Assembly (NCBI GenBank): GCA_028875335.1
Contig: JAPPEF010000388.1
Coordinates: 1 to 31,036 of the forward strand
Source: Gemmatimonadota bacterium
GTDB lineage: Bacteria > Latescibacterota > UBA2968 > UBA8231
Reading direction: 5' to 3'
Length of the DNA stretch: 31,036 nucleotides
Positions 22,821 through 30,674 of the stretch are shown one piece after another. Each line of letters starts with the position of its first letter. Position 1 is the first letter of the stretch. The notes under the pieces are model-generated. The model made no database searches and was not told the origin of the DNA. It was given only the letters and a program-made list of their open reading frames with translations. The translations under genes were made by a program, and so were the position numbers.

Positions 22821-23951
22821 ATGCCCACTAAGAAGCCACAGTCCAGGATTGTAGATCACCCCAACACGTCCGCACCGCTGCGCGTTTGGGCGAGGCTCCT
22901 CTGGGGTCAGGACGGGGTGAGGGTTGCGCCTCAGCACCGGGGACGAGTGAGGCGAATTCTCCTTGGCTCGGCCCTGATGGTGCCGCTACGCTTGATCGAA
23001 AAGATGCGCTACGGGCGCGCCGTGGCTCGGACGAAGATCGCGCATCCACCGATCTTTATCATCGGCCATGCTCGCTCGGGCACGACGCACTTGCACTATC
23101 TCCTGACGCGCGATCCGCAGTTCGCAATCGTCTCGTTGCTCCAATCCACCGTCCCGACATTCTTTCTGATCGGCCGTGGTTGGATCAAGCGTTTCATGGC
23201 CAAACAGCTCAAGCCAAAACGTCCGCAGGATGATGTCAAACTGGCGATGGACCTGCCGAATGAGGAGGAATTCGCGATTGCCAATTCCTCTGAGCTATCC
23301 AGCGTTCACTTCCTTACATTCCCATCCAGGGCGATAGAGTACTTTGAAAAATATGTCTTCATGCGGGGGCTGACTGATCGGCAACAGGCGCGCTGGGATG
23401 CCGTCATCACGGACATCATTAAAAAAGCCACCCTTGCGGGCGATGGAAAACAGTTGGTACTCAAAAGCCCCTCCAACACCGGCCGAATCTCCCACCTCCT
23501 GCGCCTTTTCCCCAATGCCAAGTTCATTCATATCGCAAGAAATCCATGTGATGTCTATTACTCGACAAACCATACATTCAGAAAGATGTTTGAGTTGTTC
23601 CTGCTGGAGGAGCATCTGGGCGATTTTTCGGATTTCGTCATCACCAAGTACAAGGCTCTAATGGAACAATACCTGAAAGACAGAGCTTTGATCCCGGAAG
23701 GCAATCTGGCGGAAGTGAAGTACGAGGACCTCATATCCGATCCGCTGGGCGAACTGGAACGCATTTACGCGGCACTCGGATTGTCCGGTTGGGAAAACGG
23801 AGGCAAGCAGGCGGTAGTCGAGTACCTGAGCACACTCGCGGACTACCAAAAAAATACATTCGAGCCGGATCCCACCGCTATGGAGCGCATCGCACGCGAA
23901 TGGCGGTTTGCCTTTGAAGAATGGAATTATGACCTGACAGTGAAGCTATAG
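22821..23951 (+). CDS. PAPS-dependent sulfotransferase
   Basis: Transfers sulfate from PAPS to a hydroxyl or amine; 376 residues, sulfotransferase family of the heparan/branched type (Sulfotransfer_3-like). The 5'-phosphosulfate loop is IIGHARSGTTHLH (80-92), the support segment is LVLKSPSNTGRISHLL (212-227), and the 3'-phosphate motif is FIHIARNPCDVYYST (235-249). A basic N-terminal region (RVRRILLGSALMVPLRLIEK) may contact membrane. It lies 17 bp after the GPP34-P450 gene, which suggests hydroxylation and then sulfation of one substrate, for example a lipid or polyketide-like product (inference). Start ATG 22821 follows GGAG. Confidence 0.92.
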   Translation: MPTKKPQSRIVDHPNTSAPLRVWARLLWGQDGVRVAPQHRGRVRRILLGSALMVPLRLIEKMRYGRAVARTKIAHPPIFIIGHARSGTTHLHYLLTRDPQFAIVSLLQSTVPTFFLIGRGWIKRFMAKQLKPKRPQDDVKLAMDLPNEEEFAIANSSELSSVHFLTFPSRAIEYFEKYVFMRGLTDRQQARWDAVITDIIKKATLAGDGKQLVLKSPSNTGRISHLLRLFPNAKFIHIARNPCDVYYSTNHTFRKMFELFLLEEHLGDFSDFVITKYKALMEQYLKDRALIPEGNLAEVKYEDLISDPLGELERIYAALGLSGWENGGKQAVVEYLSTLADYQKNTFEPDPTAMERIAREWRFAFEEWNYDLTVKL

Positions 23952-24008
23952 ACTGACCCAACCCATAAGCTAGTTTTTAGAGGAATTACCCCAAACAGTC
24001 CCTCGCCC

Positions 24009-24740
24009 CTAAACATTAGCCTCCACCATTACCTCAATAGCTGCCAGATGTGCCGCAACGCGCACATCCATTGGTTGCGCCGTCGGGGTTTCTGACGTCA
24101 CCAGATGCCCCGTATGGCCTCGCTGGAACAAAGCGATAAGTATGCCCTCCCCGTACTTCCGCCTTGCCACCTCCATATTGGGATGAATCACCCCATTGAC
24201 CGCAACCTCGCCCTCAATCTCGTCATTCTTGTTAATCGGACAAACTCGTGCCACCCGCTTCACCATCGCCCGCCCCAGAGATCCCCGGTCTCCAAACATC
24301 TCGTAGAGATAAAACCCCGGACTCTCCCAGTCCTCGTGTAAATCGATCACGCCCGCAAAAACTCTTCCCGCCAAAAAACCCTGCAAAATCTCAATCTCGG
24401 GCACATCATCGCGCAAAAATGCCCAATTCACATCGACATCCTGTGCATTGAGCCGAGCATTGTGAGCATAGCTCCACGGACACAAACACGGAATAACTTC
24501 AAAACGCACTCTATCCGCCCAGCGCTCCCACTCCCCTTCCAAAAAAACGAGCGCGGCCTCCACACCAGCCGGTTCATCGCCGTGCGTCCCTCCATTGATA
24601 TAAACAACCGGTGCGTCTTCCCTGCCAGCAGACGCACACAAAATCGGCAAACCTTCAACCTCGCCCAATATCTGCACATCAATACTAGACACCGCTTCCA
24701 CGCGCCTGACAACAGTATTGTAATCCCGTTGACCCATCAC
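24009..24740 (-). CDS. M14-family zinc carboxypeptidase / AstE-AspA-like deacylase
   Basis: 243-residue M14-type metallohydrolase. Zinc ligands are in GGTHGDEPAG (H53, E56) and IDLHEDWES (H135); NAQDVDVNWAF (98-108) matches the substrate-binding R/N-D-N segment of the family. Members release amino acids from peptides or acyl-amino acids (e.g. succinylglutamate). The start is GTG 24740, 9 nt after AAGGG; the adjacent ATG 24737 is an alternative. It is 17 bp downstream of a PhyH-like gene on the same strand, so probably co-transcribed, and convergent with the sulfotransferase (57-bp gap). No signal peptide. Confidence 0.85.
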   Translation of the reverse strand: MMGQRDYNTVVRRVEAVSSIDVQILGEVEGLPILCASAGREDAPVVYINGGTHGDEPAGVEAALVFLEGEWERWADRVRFEVIPCLCPWSYAHNARLNAQDVDVNWAFLRDDVPEIEILQGFLAGRVFAGVIDLHEDWESPGFYLYEMFGDRGSLGRAMVKRVARVCPINKNDEIEGEVAVNGVIHPNMEVARRKYGEGILIALFQRGHTGHLVTSETPTAQPMDVRVAAHLAAIEVMVEANV

Positions 24741-24757
24741 ATATTCATACCCTTAGA

Positions 24758-25558
24758 TTAGGGCCGCACCCAATGGCGCAATAGCGGTTTCACGTCTTCG
24801 GGTAATGTGCGATAGACTTCTGTGGGCAACAGGGCGGTGCCCGCTCCGAGTTCCTCGTCGCTCAAGCCCGTTTCCTCGGTGAGACGCTGGCGTTCGGGCG
24901 TGCCCGGTGGCATGGCCGGGTCTTGGGCGAACCACCAGGGGAAATACGCCATGACTAGTCCCACTCGGTCTTCGTCGCTGTTATTGGTGCCGCTGCCGTG
25001 CCAAGTGCGGGCGTCGAATAGCACCACGCTGCCGGCCGGGCCAGTGGCCTGTATTTGGCTGGGATGGGGAACGGGCAGGTCGAGGCCGCCGGTGCGATTG
25101 TTGTCCGCGCGGTGGCTGCCAGGCACCAGCAAGGTGCCGCCGTTTTCTTTGGTAAACGGTGACAACATCCACACTGCGGTGACCTTGGCGATGAAGTCCT
25201 GATACGGCGCGTCCATCCGCATGGGAGCCGATTGGATGTAGGGACCGTCCGCGTGCAGGCTGCCGCCTTGGCAGCCCGGCTTGGAGATAAACCCCTTGGC
25301 AGTGCGCATGCGCACGTAGGGCCCCCACAGGGTGCGCAGCGGTTCCAGAATCGCCGCGTGGGCTAGATACGGGGCAAAGGATTGGTTGACATTGAGGACG
25401 TCGGGGATGTTGATGTCGTCGGCATCTGGACGGGCGTACTCGGCTGCGGTGGCTTCGATACTTTGCCTCACCTCATTGACTTCCGCTGCGGGGATGACGT
25501 TTTCGATGAGACACCATCCGTGCAGCTTGAGTTGAAAAAGGGTTTCTTCAACGGTCAT
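24758..25558 (-). CDS. PhyH-like Fe(II)/2-oxoglutarate dioxygenase (canonical HxD)
   Basis: 266-residue PhyH-family oxygenase with a full triad: SLHADGPY (H102, D104) and TWHGSGTN (H187), and the likely 2-oxoglutarate Arg in DEDRVGLVMAYFPWW (R198). ENGGTLLVPGSHR (138-150) is the conserved central loop, and FISKPG supplies the Lys typical of PhyH enzymes. The start is ATG 25558 (MTVEETLFQLKLHGWCLIE), where family similarity begins; the long in-frame extension upstream runs antisense through the cupin gene and is rejected. The SD is weak. It is divergent from the cupin (93-bp gap) and is followed by the M14-like enzyme. Substrate unknown. Confidence 0.9.
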   Translation of the reverse strand: MTVEETLFQLKLHGWCLIENVIPAAEVNEVRQSIEATAAEYARPDADDINIPDVLNVNQSFAPYLAHAAILEPLRTLWGPYVRMRTAKGFISKPGCQGGSLHADGPYIQSAPMRMDAPYQDFIAKVTAVWMLSPFTKENGGTLLVPGSHRADNNRTGGLDLPVPHPSQIQATGPAGSVVLFDARTWHGSGTNNSDEDRVGLVMAYFPWWFAQDPAMPPGTPERQRLTEETGLSDEELGAGTALLPTEVYRTLPEDVKPLLRHWVRP

Positions 25559-25651
25559 GGTTTGTGCATTCCAGTGGCAGTTGATTTGTGCGAATCTGCT
25601 AAGTCCTAATATTCTAAAACCTTTTAAAAACCGAGAGAAGGGAGAAATGTT

Positions 25652-26281
25652 ATGCCGATGTTCAGAAGTGAAGACCAGTACCCCGATTGGTGCGAGTTGG
25701 AACACTTTGAGGTCGTGCGGCTTAACACAGGCGATGAACACTGCTTTGCGCGTCGTAGCAAGGTGGAGAAGCTGATCGTAGGAGGGGGAAGTTGTCGGCT
25801 GCGGGTGGATGCTGAGGAGGTGGAAGCTGCCACGGGTGCCAATCTGGATTTGGTCGGCGCGGGTTCTTTTGAGGTATTGGAAGTGGAAGAGGCGGCTACG
25901 CTGGTGCGCTTTTGCGGACGCTGGGGAGCGGAGACGGGCGGCTCGGGGATCTTCAACATGGACAACAGTCCCCAGCCCGAGGACAAGGGCGATCCGGTCC
26001 CGTACGAGAAGTGGACCAATTTCGATAGCCACTTTCACGACTGCGACGAGTATTGGGTCATCTTGGAAGGTCAGGCTCGCGCCGTTTCTGAGGGCAAGGC
26101 GTACGAAATGAAGCCGGGCGACTGCCTTGCCACGGGCATGGGGCATCATCACGATATGCCGTTGGTGCACGAGCCAGTGCAGGGAGTGTACTTTGAAACG
26201 ACGCTAGAAGGCCAAAAGCGGCGGGGGCATTTGTGGGATCACACCCACGGGCCGGCCGAACCCCAGGCCGAGCGGGTGTAG
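25652..26281 (+). CDS. Cupin-domain protein
   Basis: 209-residue beta-barrel cupin, probably a degenerate double cupin. The C-terminal cupin is clear: SHFHDCDEYWVILEG (H127, H129, E133) with MKPGDCLATGMGHHHDMP (His 165-167), a metal-binding set. The N-terminal half (about 20-95) has strand spacing of a second barrel without the His set. Members may be isomerases, dioxygenases or metal-dependent binding proteins; nothing visible here decides. Start ATG 25652 follows GGGAGAA. It is divergently transcribed from the PhyH-like gene at 25558 and may share regulation with it. Confidence 0.85.
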   Translation: MPMFRSEDQYPDWCELEHFEVVRLNTGDEHCFARRSKVEKLIVGGGSCRLRVDAEEVEAATGANLDLVGAGSFEVLEVEEAATLVRFCGRWGAETGGSGIFNMDNSPQPEDKGDPVPYEKWTNFDSHFHDCDEYWVILEGQARAVSEGKAYEMKPGDCLATGMGHHHDMPLVHEPVQGVYFETTLEGQKRRGHLWDHTHGPAEPQAERV

Positions 26282-26364
26282 TAGCCTGTTTTGGTTTCTG
26301 CCTACCTCGCTGCGGGATGAGTTAGGGCTTCACCTCGTCTAGGCGAGACCAAGCCCAAGACTTG

Positions 26365-26694
26365 TCAGGTTTGGGTGGCTGACGCGAACGTCGCATCGGC
26401 TAGCTGTTCCCCGGTGGCCCGCTCTCGGCGAGCCTGCGCAAGCTCATAGCTCGCCTGCATCCGCATCCAGTGCTCGGCGGTGCCCCAGCCGATGTGCTCC
26501 AATGCCAGCGCCATATTTGCGGACACGCCGGCTTTACCATTCAGGAGACGCGAAAGCGTCCCGCGTTCGCAGCCCAGGTGGACCGCTGCCTCGGTGACAT
26601 TCCAGCCGACTTCTTCCATGCTCTCACGGATCAGTTCTCCTAGGTGCGGTGGGTTCAGCATGGGACCCACCCGTTCGCCATCGTTGTTGCTCAT
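26365..26694 (-). CDS. Orphan HigA-family antitoxin
   Basis: 109-residue helix-turn-helix protein of the HigA family: NPPHLGELIRESMEEVGWNV, then TEAAVHLGCERGTLSRLLNG (HTH about 33-53), then ALALEHIGWGTAEHWMRMQ. Start ATG 26694 has AAAGGAA about 10 nt upstream. Unlike the intact higBA at 9590-10177, no full toxin precedes it: only a short C-terminal vestige remains 19 bp upstream. It could persist as a repressor or as an anti-addiction antitoxin. It is not a duplicate of the first HigA; the sequences differ widely. Confidence 0.9.
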   Translation of the reverse strand: MSNNDGERVGPMLNPPHLGELIRESMEEVGWNVTEAAVHLGCERGTLSRLLNGKAGVSANMALALEHIGWGTAEHWMRMQASYELAQARRERATGEQLADATFASATQT

Positions 26695-26713
26695 AGTCGC
26701 TGTTCCTTTCCAA

Positions 26714-26761
26714 TCAGTGATAGTCGATTTGGACCCTGAATGTAGCGCGAAGCGTTAAGCG
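26714..26761 (-). pseudogene. Vestigial HigB toxin C-terminus
   Basis: On the minus strand, 15 codons between TAA (26762-26764) and TGA (26714-26716) read RLTLRATFRVQIDYH. The end VQIDYH-stop mirrors the C-terminus of the intact HigB here (IEITDYH-stop) and the FRxxxxxxxV-DYH pattern of the family. It sits where a toxin gene should end, 19 bp before the antitoxin start. The rest of the toxin is gone. Short, so chance similarity is possible. Confidence 0.5.
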
Positions 26762-27009
26762 TTACGCGCCGTAAGTAGATTGCAAGGAACTCGCCGCCCC
26801 TAGGGATGTCTTATCCTAGATGGACGAGTCGTTGCAGGTCAGACTCCCGACCTGCTGATGCCACCCGAACCCTCGGCGCAATTTTCCCGTCGACCATTCG
26901 AATGGGCGCACATATTCCTTTATTTTTATCTTGTTTGGCTCCTACTTACGCCCGGCCAAGTTGCCGACGTGCAGAAAGTTTCTGCGCTAAACCAAAGAAA
27001 GGCCCGCCA
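26762..27009. other. Intergenic region upstream of exported TldD-like gene
   Basis: With the toxin vestige this forms a 315-bp gap. It holds a perfect inverted repeat GCAGGTC-N8-GACCTGC (26834-26855), perhaps an operator or dispersed palindrome, and an AT-rich stretch (CTTTATTTTTATC, about 26918-26930) that could contain a promoter, though I find no good -35/-10 pair. The in-frame extension of the next gene across this region lacks an SD and is rejected. Confidence 0.4.
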
Positions 27010-28806
27010 ATGAGATCGCTTTTTAGGCTTCTATGCCTTGGCCTCGTCTGCGCCGCGTTTATCGCGACCGGCGTTTGGGCTGAGACCCCTTCCCCGCTTG
27101 GAGCAGACGACGGGAAGACCGGCAGACGTGCCATACTGCCAAGTATGGGTGCTATTGTGGAGGGCTCGCCTAGTCCTACGCTGCAGGCCATGCAGGAGGA
27201 ATTGACCCGCTCCTTTAGTGTGCTCAAGGAGCAGCCGGTTCCGCCCTACTACCTCAGCTACGAAATCACGGAGACGGAAGGGTTCAATGTCAGTGCCTCC
27301 TTTGGCGTGCTGACCTACAGCAATGAATCGCGCCGCCGCCAGCTCGACATCGATCTGCGCGTGGGAGACTACGCCTTCGACAATACGCATCAGGTGCGCG
27401 GCGGCCCTAGCAATTTCTCTGACCGCTATTCGATGATCGAAATCCCTATTGAAGACGATCCAGACGCCATTCGCAGCGTGCTCTGGTACCACACTGACAA
27501 AAAATACAAGCGCGCCATCGAACAGTTGACCACGGTCAAGACCAACGTCCAGGTCAAGGTGGAAGAGGAAGACCAGTCGGACGATTTCTCCAAGGAGCCG
27601 GTCGAGCGCTATGTGGAAGCCCCCGCTTCCTTTGACATTTCCCGCGCCGAATGGGAAGCCAAGCTCAAGAAGTACACGGCCCCCTTCGCCCAATCCGGCG
27701 ACATCTACGAAGCCGACGCCAGCCTCCGAGCCAATATCTCGACTCGCCAGTACGTCAACAGCGAGGGCAGCGAAATCCAAACCTCGCAGGTGCTCTACCG
27801 CCTGTTCATCTACGCCTTCACCAAGGCCGACGACGGCATGGAATTGCCGCGCTACGAATCCTTCTCGGCCTTTGCCCCGGAGGGCCTGCCCAGCGACGAC
27901 GAGGTCCTCGCCCTAGTGGAGGACATGATCGCCGACTTGCACGCTCTGCGCGACGCCCCGGTGGTAGCTCCCTACACGGGTCCGGCGATTCTCTCGGGCC
28001 GCGCCAGCGGCGTCCTCTTCCACGAAATTTTCGGGCACCGCATTGAGGGCCATCGTCAGAAGCGCGAGGACGAGGGTCAGACCTTTAAGAAGAAAATAGG
28101 GGAAAAAGTCCTGCCCGAGACCTTCTCGGTGTACTTCGATCCCACTCAGACGAGCAGCGTCGGCAAGGATCTGGTGGGGGCCTATGAGTATGACAATCAA
28201 GGGGTTAAGGGGCAGCGGGTGGCCGTGGTCGAGAACGGGATTTTCCGCCGCTTCCTCATGTCGCGTTCGCCGATTGAGAATTTCCCCAACTCCAACGGCC
28301 ACGGACGCAAGCAGGCGGGTTACACCCCGGTGGCGCGCCAGTCCAACCTCATCGTCGAGACCTCGGAGCCGCTGACCCGGGACCAGCTCAAGGAAATGCT
28401 CATCGAACAGTGCCGCATGGAGGACAAGGAATTCGGTCTTTACTTCGAGGACATCCAAGGAGGCTTCACTATCACGGGACGCACCATACCCAACGCCTTC
28501 AACGTGCTGCCCATCATGGTGTACCGCATTTACACTGATGGGCGCGAGGAGCTAGTGCGCGGAGTTGACTTGATCGGCACGCCGCTCACTGCCTTCAGCC
28601 AGATCGCCGCGGCCGACGACCAGCCCGACGTGTTCAACGGCATCTGTGGCGCTGAGTCGGGGGGCGTGCCCGTGGCCGCGGTTTCTCCTGGCATTTTCAT
28701 CTCGCAGATTGAAGTGCAGAAGAAGGACAAGTCCCAAGAGCGCCGACCCATCCTCGAAGCACCGTTTTCCGAGTCTGCTGAAGAAGAAGCGGACGACCTC
28801 CTTTGA
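27010..28806 (+). CDS. Exported TldD-like metalloprotease
   Basis: 598 residues. A Sec signal peptide is clear (basic MRSLFR, hydrophobic core to about residue 20, cleavage after VWA24). The core is a TldD/PmbA-type U62 metalloprotease: the zinc motif VLFHEIFGHRIEGH (HExxxH, H338, E339, H343) and the later Cys in GICGAESGGVPVAAVSPG, matching TldD's third ligand. Cytoplasmic TldD acts with TldE on unfolded peptides such as microcin B17 precursor and CcdA. This copy is about 100 residues longer than the E. coli protein and is predicted outside the cytoplasm. The start ATG 27010 has AAAGG upstream. The inactive-looking partner follows 29 bp later. Confidence 0.9.
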   Translation: MRSLFRLLCLGLVCAAFIATGVWAETPSPLGADDGKTGRRAILPSMGAIVEGSPSPTLQAMQEELTRSFSVLKEQPVPPYYLSYEITETEGFNVSASFGVLTYSNESRRRQLDIDLRVGDYAFDNTHQVRGGPSNFSDRYSMIEIPIEDDPDAIRSVLWYHTDKKYKRAIEQLTTVKTNVQVKVEEEDQSDDFSKEPVERYVEAPASFDISRAEWEAKLKKYTAPFAQSGDIYEADASLRANISTRQYVNSEGSEIQTSQVLYRLFIYAFTKADDGMELPRYESFSAFAPEGLPSDDEVLALVEDMIADLHALRDAPVVAPYTGPAILSGRASGVLFHEIFGHRIEGHRQKREDEGQTFKKKIGEKVLPETFSVYFDPTQTSSVGKDLVGAYEYDNQGVKGQRVAVVENGIFRRFLMSRSPIENFPNSNGHGRKQAGYTPVARQSNLIVETSEPLTRDQLKEMLIEQCRMEDKEFGLYFEDIQGGFTITGRTIPNAFNVLPIMVYRIYTDGREELVRGVDLIGTPLTAFSQIAAADDQPDVFNGICGAESGGVPVAAVSPGIFISQIEVQKKDKSQERRPILEAPFSESAEEEADDLL

Positions 28807-28835
28807 GTCCTCTCCCATCCGGCAGGAGCTATCCC

Positions 28836-30608
28836 ATGTGCAAAAGGTTCTCTATCTACGTTTTGACGACGGCTACTTTCCTAGCGTTTTCCTCCGTCCA
28901 CGCTGAAGACGACGTGCTACAGCGCGCCCTGCGCGATGAATTGGCGCGCTCGATGCAGCAACTCCAGCTCGAAGACCTAGAGCAGCCCTATTTCGTTTCC
29001 TATCTCGTGCGCGAAGTAAAGTCCAAGGGCAGCTCGGCGACCTTCGGCAGCCTGCTCGGCAGTGGCGAGGGGCACTCGCGCGAACTCAGCGTCGAAGTGC
29101 GGGTTGGGGACTACGATCTCGACAACACCAACTTCCGCTCATTTTCCTTCGGCGGTACGGGCGTGGTGCGCATGTACGGGGGCAGTATGCGATTGCCCCT
29201 TGAGGACGACTACGACGAATTGCGGCGCAAGATCTGGCTGGCCACTGACGGTGCCTACAAAAAGGCGCTCGAAGATATAGCTAGGAAGCGCGCCACTTTG
29301 CAGAACAAAACGCGCACCGAGGAAATTCCCGATTTCAGCAGGGAGAATCCCGCTACCGAAGTGGACGAGATGGCACCTGCCGTCTTGGATCTCGACGAGT
29401 TGGATCAGCGAGTGCGCCAGCTTTCGGACCTGTTTCGCGAGATGCCCGACATCTACACGTCGCGGGTCCGTCTCAACGGGGCCAACACCTCGGTCTACTA
29501 CCTAAATAGCGAAGGTTCTTCTTTTTCTCGCACGAGTTCGTCGCTGACTTTTACCGCGGTCGCCGCTACCCAAGCTCCCGATGGGATGCCGCTGGAAGAT
29601 TTCGTCGCGGTGTACGCCCGCTCACCGGAAGACCTGCCCAGCGACGACGCGCTGGCCGCGCAGATCAAGACCATGGGCGATCGTCTAAAGCAGTTGCGCC
29701 AAGCACCGCTGGTCGAGCGCTATACCGGCCCCGTGATTTTTTCGGGTCAGGCAGCTACGGAGTTGTTCAACCAAGGATTTGTGCCGTACATGCTAGCGAC
29801 GCGCCGGGCACTGTCCGATAACCCGCAATACGAGCGCTTCTATCCCCAGAAGAAGGAAAACCCGTTCCTCGACAAGATTGGCGTGCGCGTCCTGCCCGAA
29901 TTCCTCAGTGTGCGAGCCGAGCCGCTCATAGACGCGTATAAAAAGCAGCCCTTGTTAGGCGGCTACGGAGTTGACGACGAAGGCGTGCCGACGCGCCCGG
30001 TCCGCCTAATACGGAAGGGCGTGTTGGAGACCCTGTTGACGACGCGCACGCCCGTGCGCGGCATTGACCAGAGCACGGGTAGTCGCCGCGGTCCGGGTGT
30101 TGCCCCCAGCAATATCTTGGTCGAGGCGGAGAAGGGCTCGAGCGAAAAGGACATCCGCAAGGAATTTTTCAAACTGATTAAAAGGCAGAAAAAACAGTAC
30201 GGCTACATCGTCACCCACGTCGCCAACCCGTCGTACGAGGTTTCCGGCTCCCAAGTTATCTACTTTTCTCCTGGTTCCTCCGACGACGAGGACAAGCTGG
30301 CAAACGCGATTTTCGTCTATAAAGTCTATCTCGACGGTCGCGAGGAACTAGTGCGCAACGCGGAGTTTGCGGGCATTGGCCTCTATACCTTCAAGGACAT
30401 TGTGAAGGTGTCCAAGACGCACGCGGTCAACACCGTTCCCTTTCGCTCAGAGGGCAATTCCTCGCCCTTTTACGGTGGGCGGGGAGGTGAAGTCCTCGTG
30501 AGTATCGTCACGCCTCGCATGGTCCTGTTCGAGGATATCACGCTCAAGCCACCGAGCGGCGAGATCCCCAAGGTGCCTGTGTCCATGCATCCCTACTTCG
30601 ACAAGTGA
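28836..30608 (+). CDS. Exported TldE/PmbA-like partner lacking the zinc motif
   Basis: 590 residues with a signal peptide (MCKRFSIYVLTTATFLAFSS, cleavage after VHA). It parallels the preceding TldD-like protein through its length: LDIDLRVGDYAFDN versus LSVEVRVGDYDLDN, TGPAILSG versus TGPVIFSG, YRIYTDGREELVRG versus YKVYLDGREELVRN. At the zinc site, where TldD has FHEIFGHRIEGH, this protein reads ELFNQGFVPYML, so HExxxH is lost; the Cys motif is also absent. The pair therefore repeats the active/inactive heterodimer logic of TldD-TldE, in the periplasm. Start ATG 28836 follows CAGGAG; the frame opens earlier without an SD. Confidence 0.88.
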   Translation: MCKRFSIYVLTTATFLAFSSVHAEDDVLQRALRDELARSMQQLQLEDLEQPYFVSYLVREVKSKGSSATFGSLLGSGEGHSRELSVEVRVGDYDLDNTNFRSFSFGGTGVVRMYGGSMRLPLEDDYDELRRKIWLATDGAYKKALEDIARKRATLQNKTRTEEIPDFSRENPATEVDEMAPAVLDLDELDQRVRQLSDLFREMPDIYTSRVRLNGANTSVYYLNSEGSSFSRTSSSLTFTAVAATQAPDGMPLEDFVAVYARSPEDLPSDDALAAQIKTMGDRLKQLRQAPLVERYTGPVIFSGQAATELFNQGFVPYMLATRRALSDNPQYERFYPQKKENPFLDKIGVRVLPEFLSVRAEPLIDAYKKQPLLGGYGVDDEGVPTRPVRLIRKGVLETLLTTRTPVRGIDQSTGSRRGPGVAPSNILVEAEKGSSEKDIRKEFFKLIKRQKKQYGYIVTHVANPSYEVSGSQVIYFSPGSSDDEDKLANAIFVYKVYLDGREELVRNAEFAGIGLYTFKDIVKVSKTHAVNTVPFRSEGNSSPFYGGRGGEVLVSIVTPRMVLFEDITLKPPSGEIPKVPVSMHPYFDK

Positions 30609-30632
30609 GAAGCTGTTTTATAGTGGTTTAGC

Positions 30633-30669
30633 GGTTAGTGCCAGCCCAACCTTGGTGCGGGCACTAACC
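30633..30669. terminator. Probable bidirectional terminator
   Basis: Perfect 10-bp inverted repeat GGTTAGTGCC (30633-30642) / GGCACTAACC (30660-30669) with a 17-nt loop, placed between the convergent TldE-like and DMT-transporter genes. AT-rich flanks exist on both sides but no strict T-tract. Confidence 0.55.
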
Positions 30670-30674
30670 ATTAA

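Noticed and set aside
25559..26170. Upstream extension of the PhyH-like gene on the minus strand
   Set aside because: It runs antisense through the cupin gene; PhyH similarity begins at ATG 25558.
26806..27009. 68-residue N-terminal extension of the TldD-like gene
   Set aside because: No SD, and the signal peptide beginning at 27010 would be buried.
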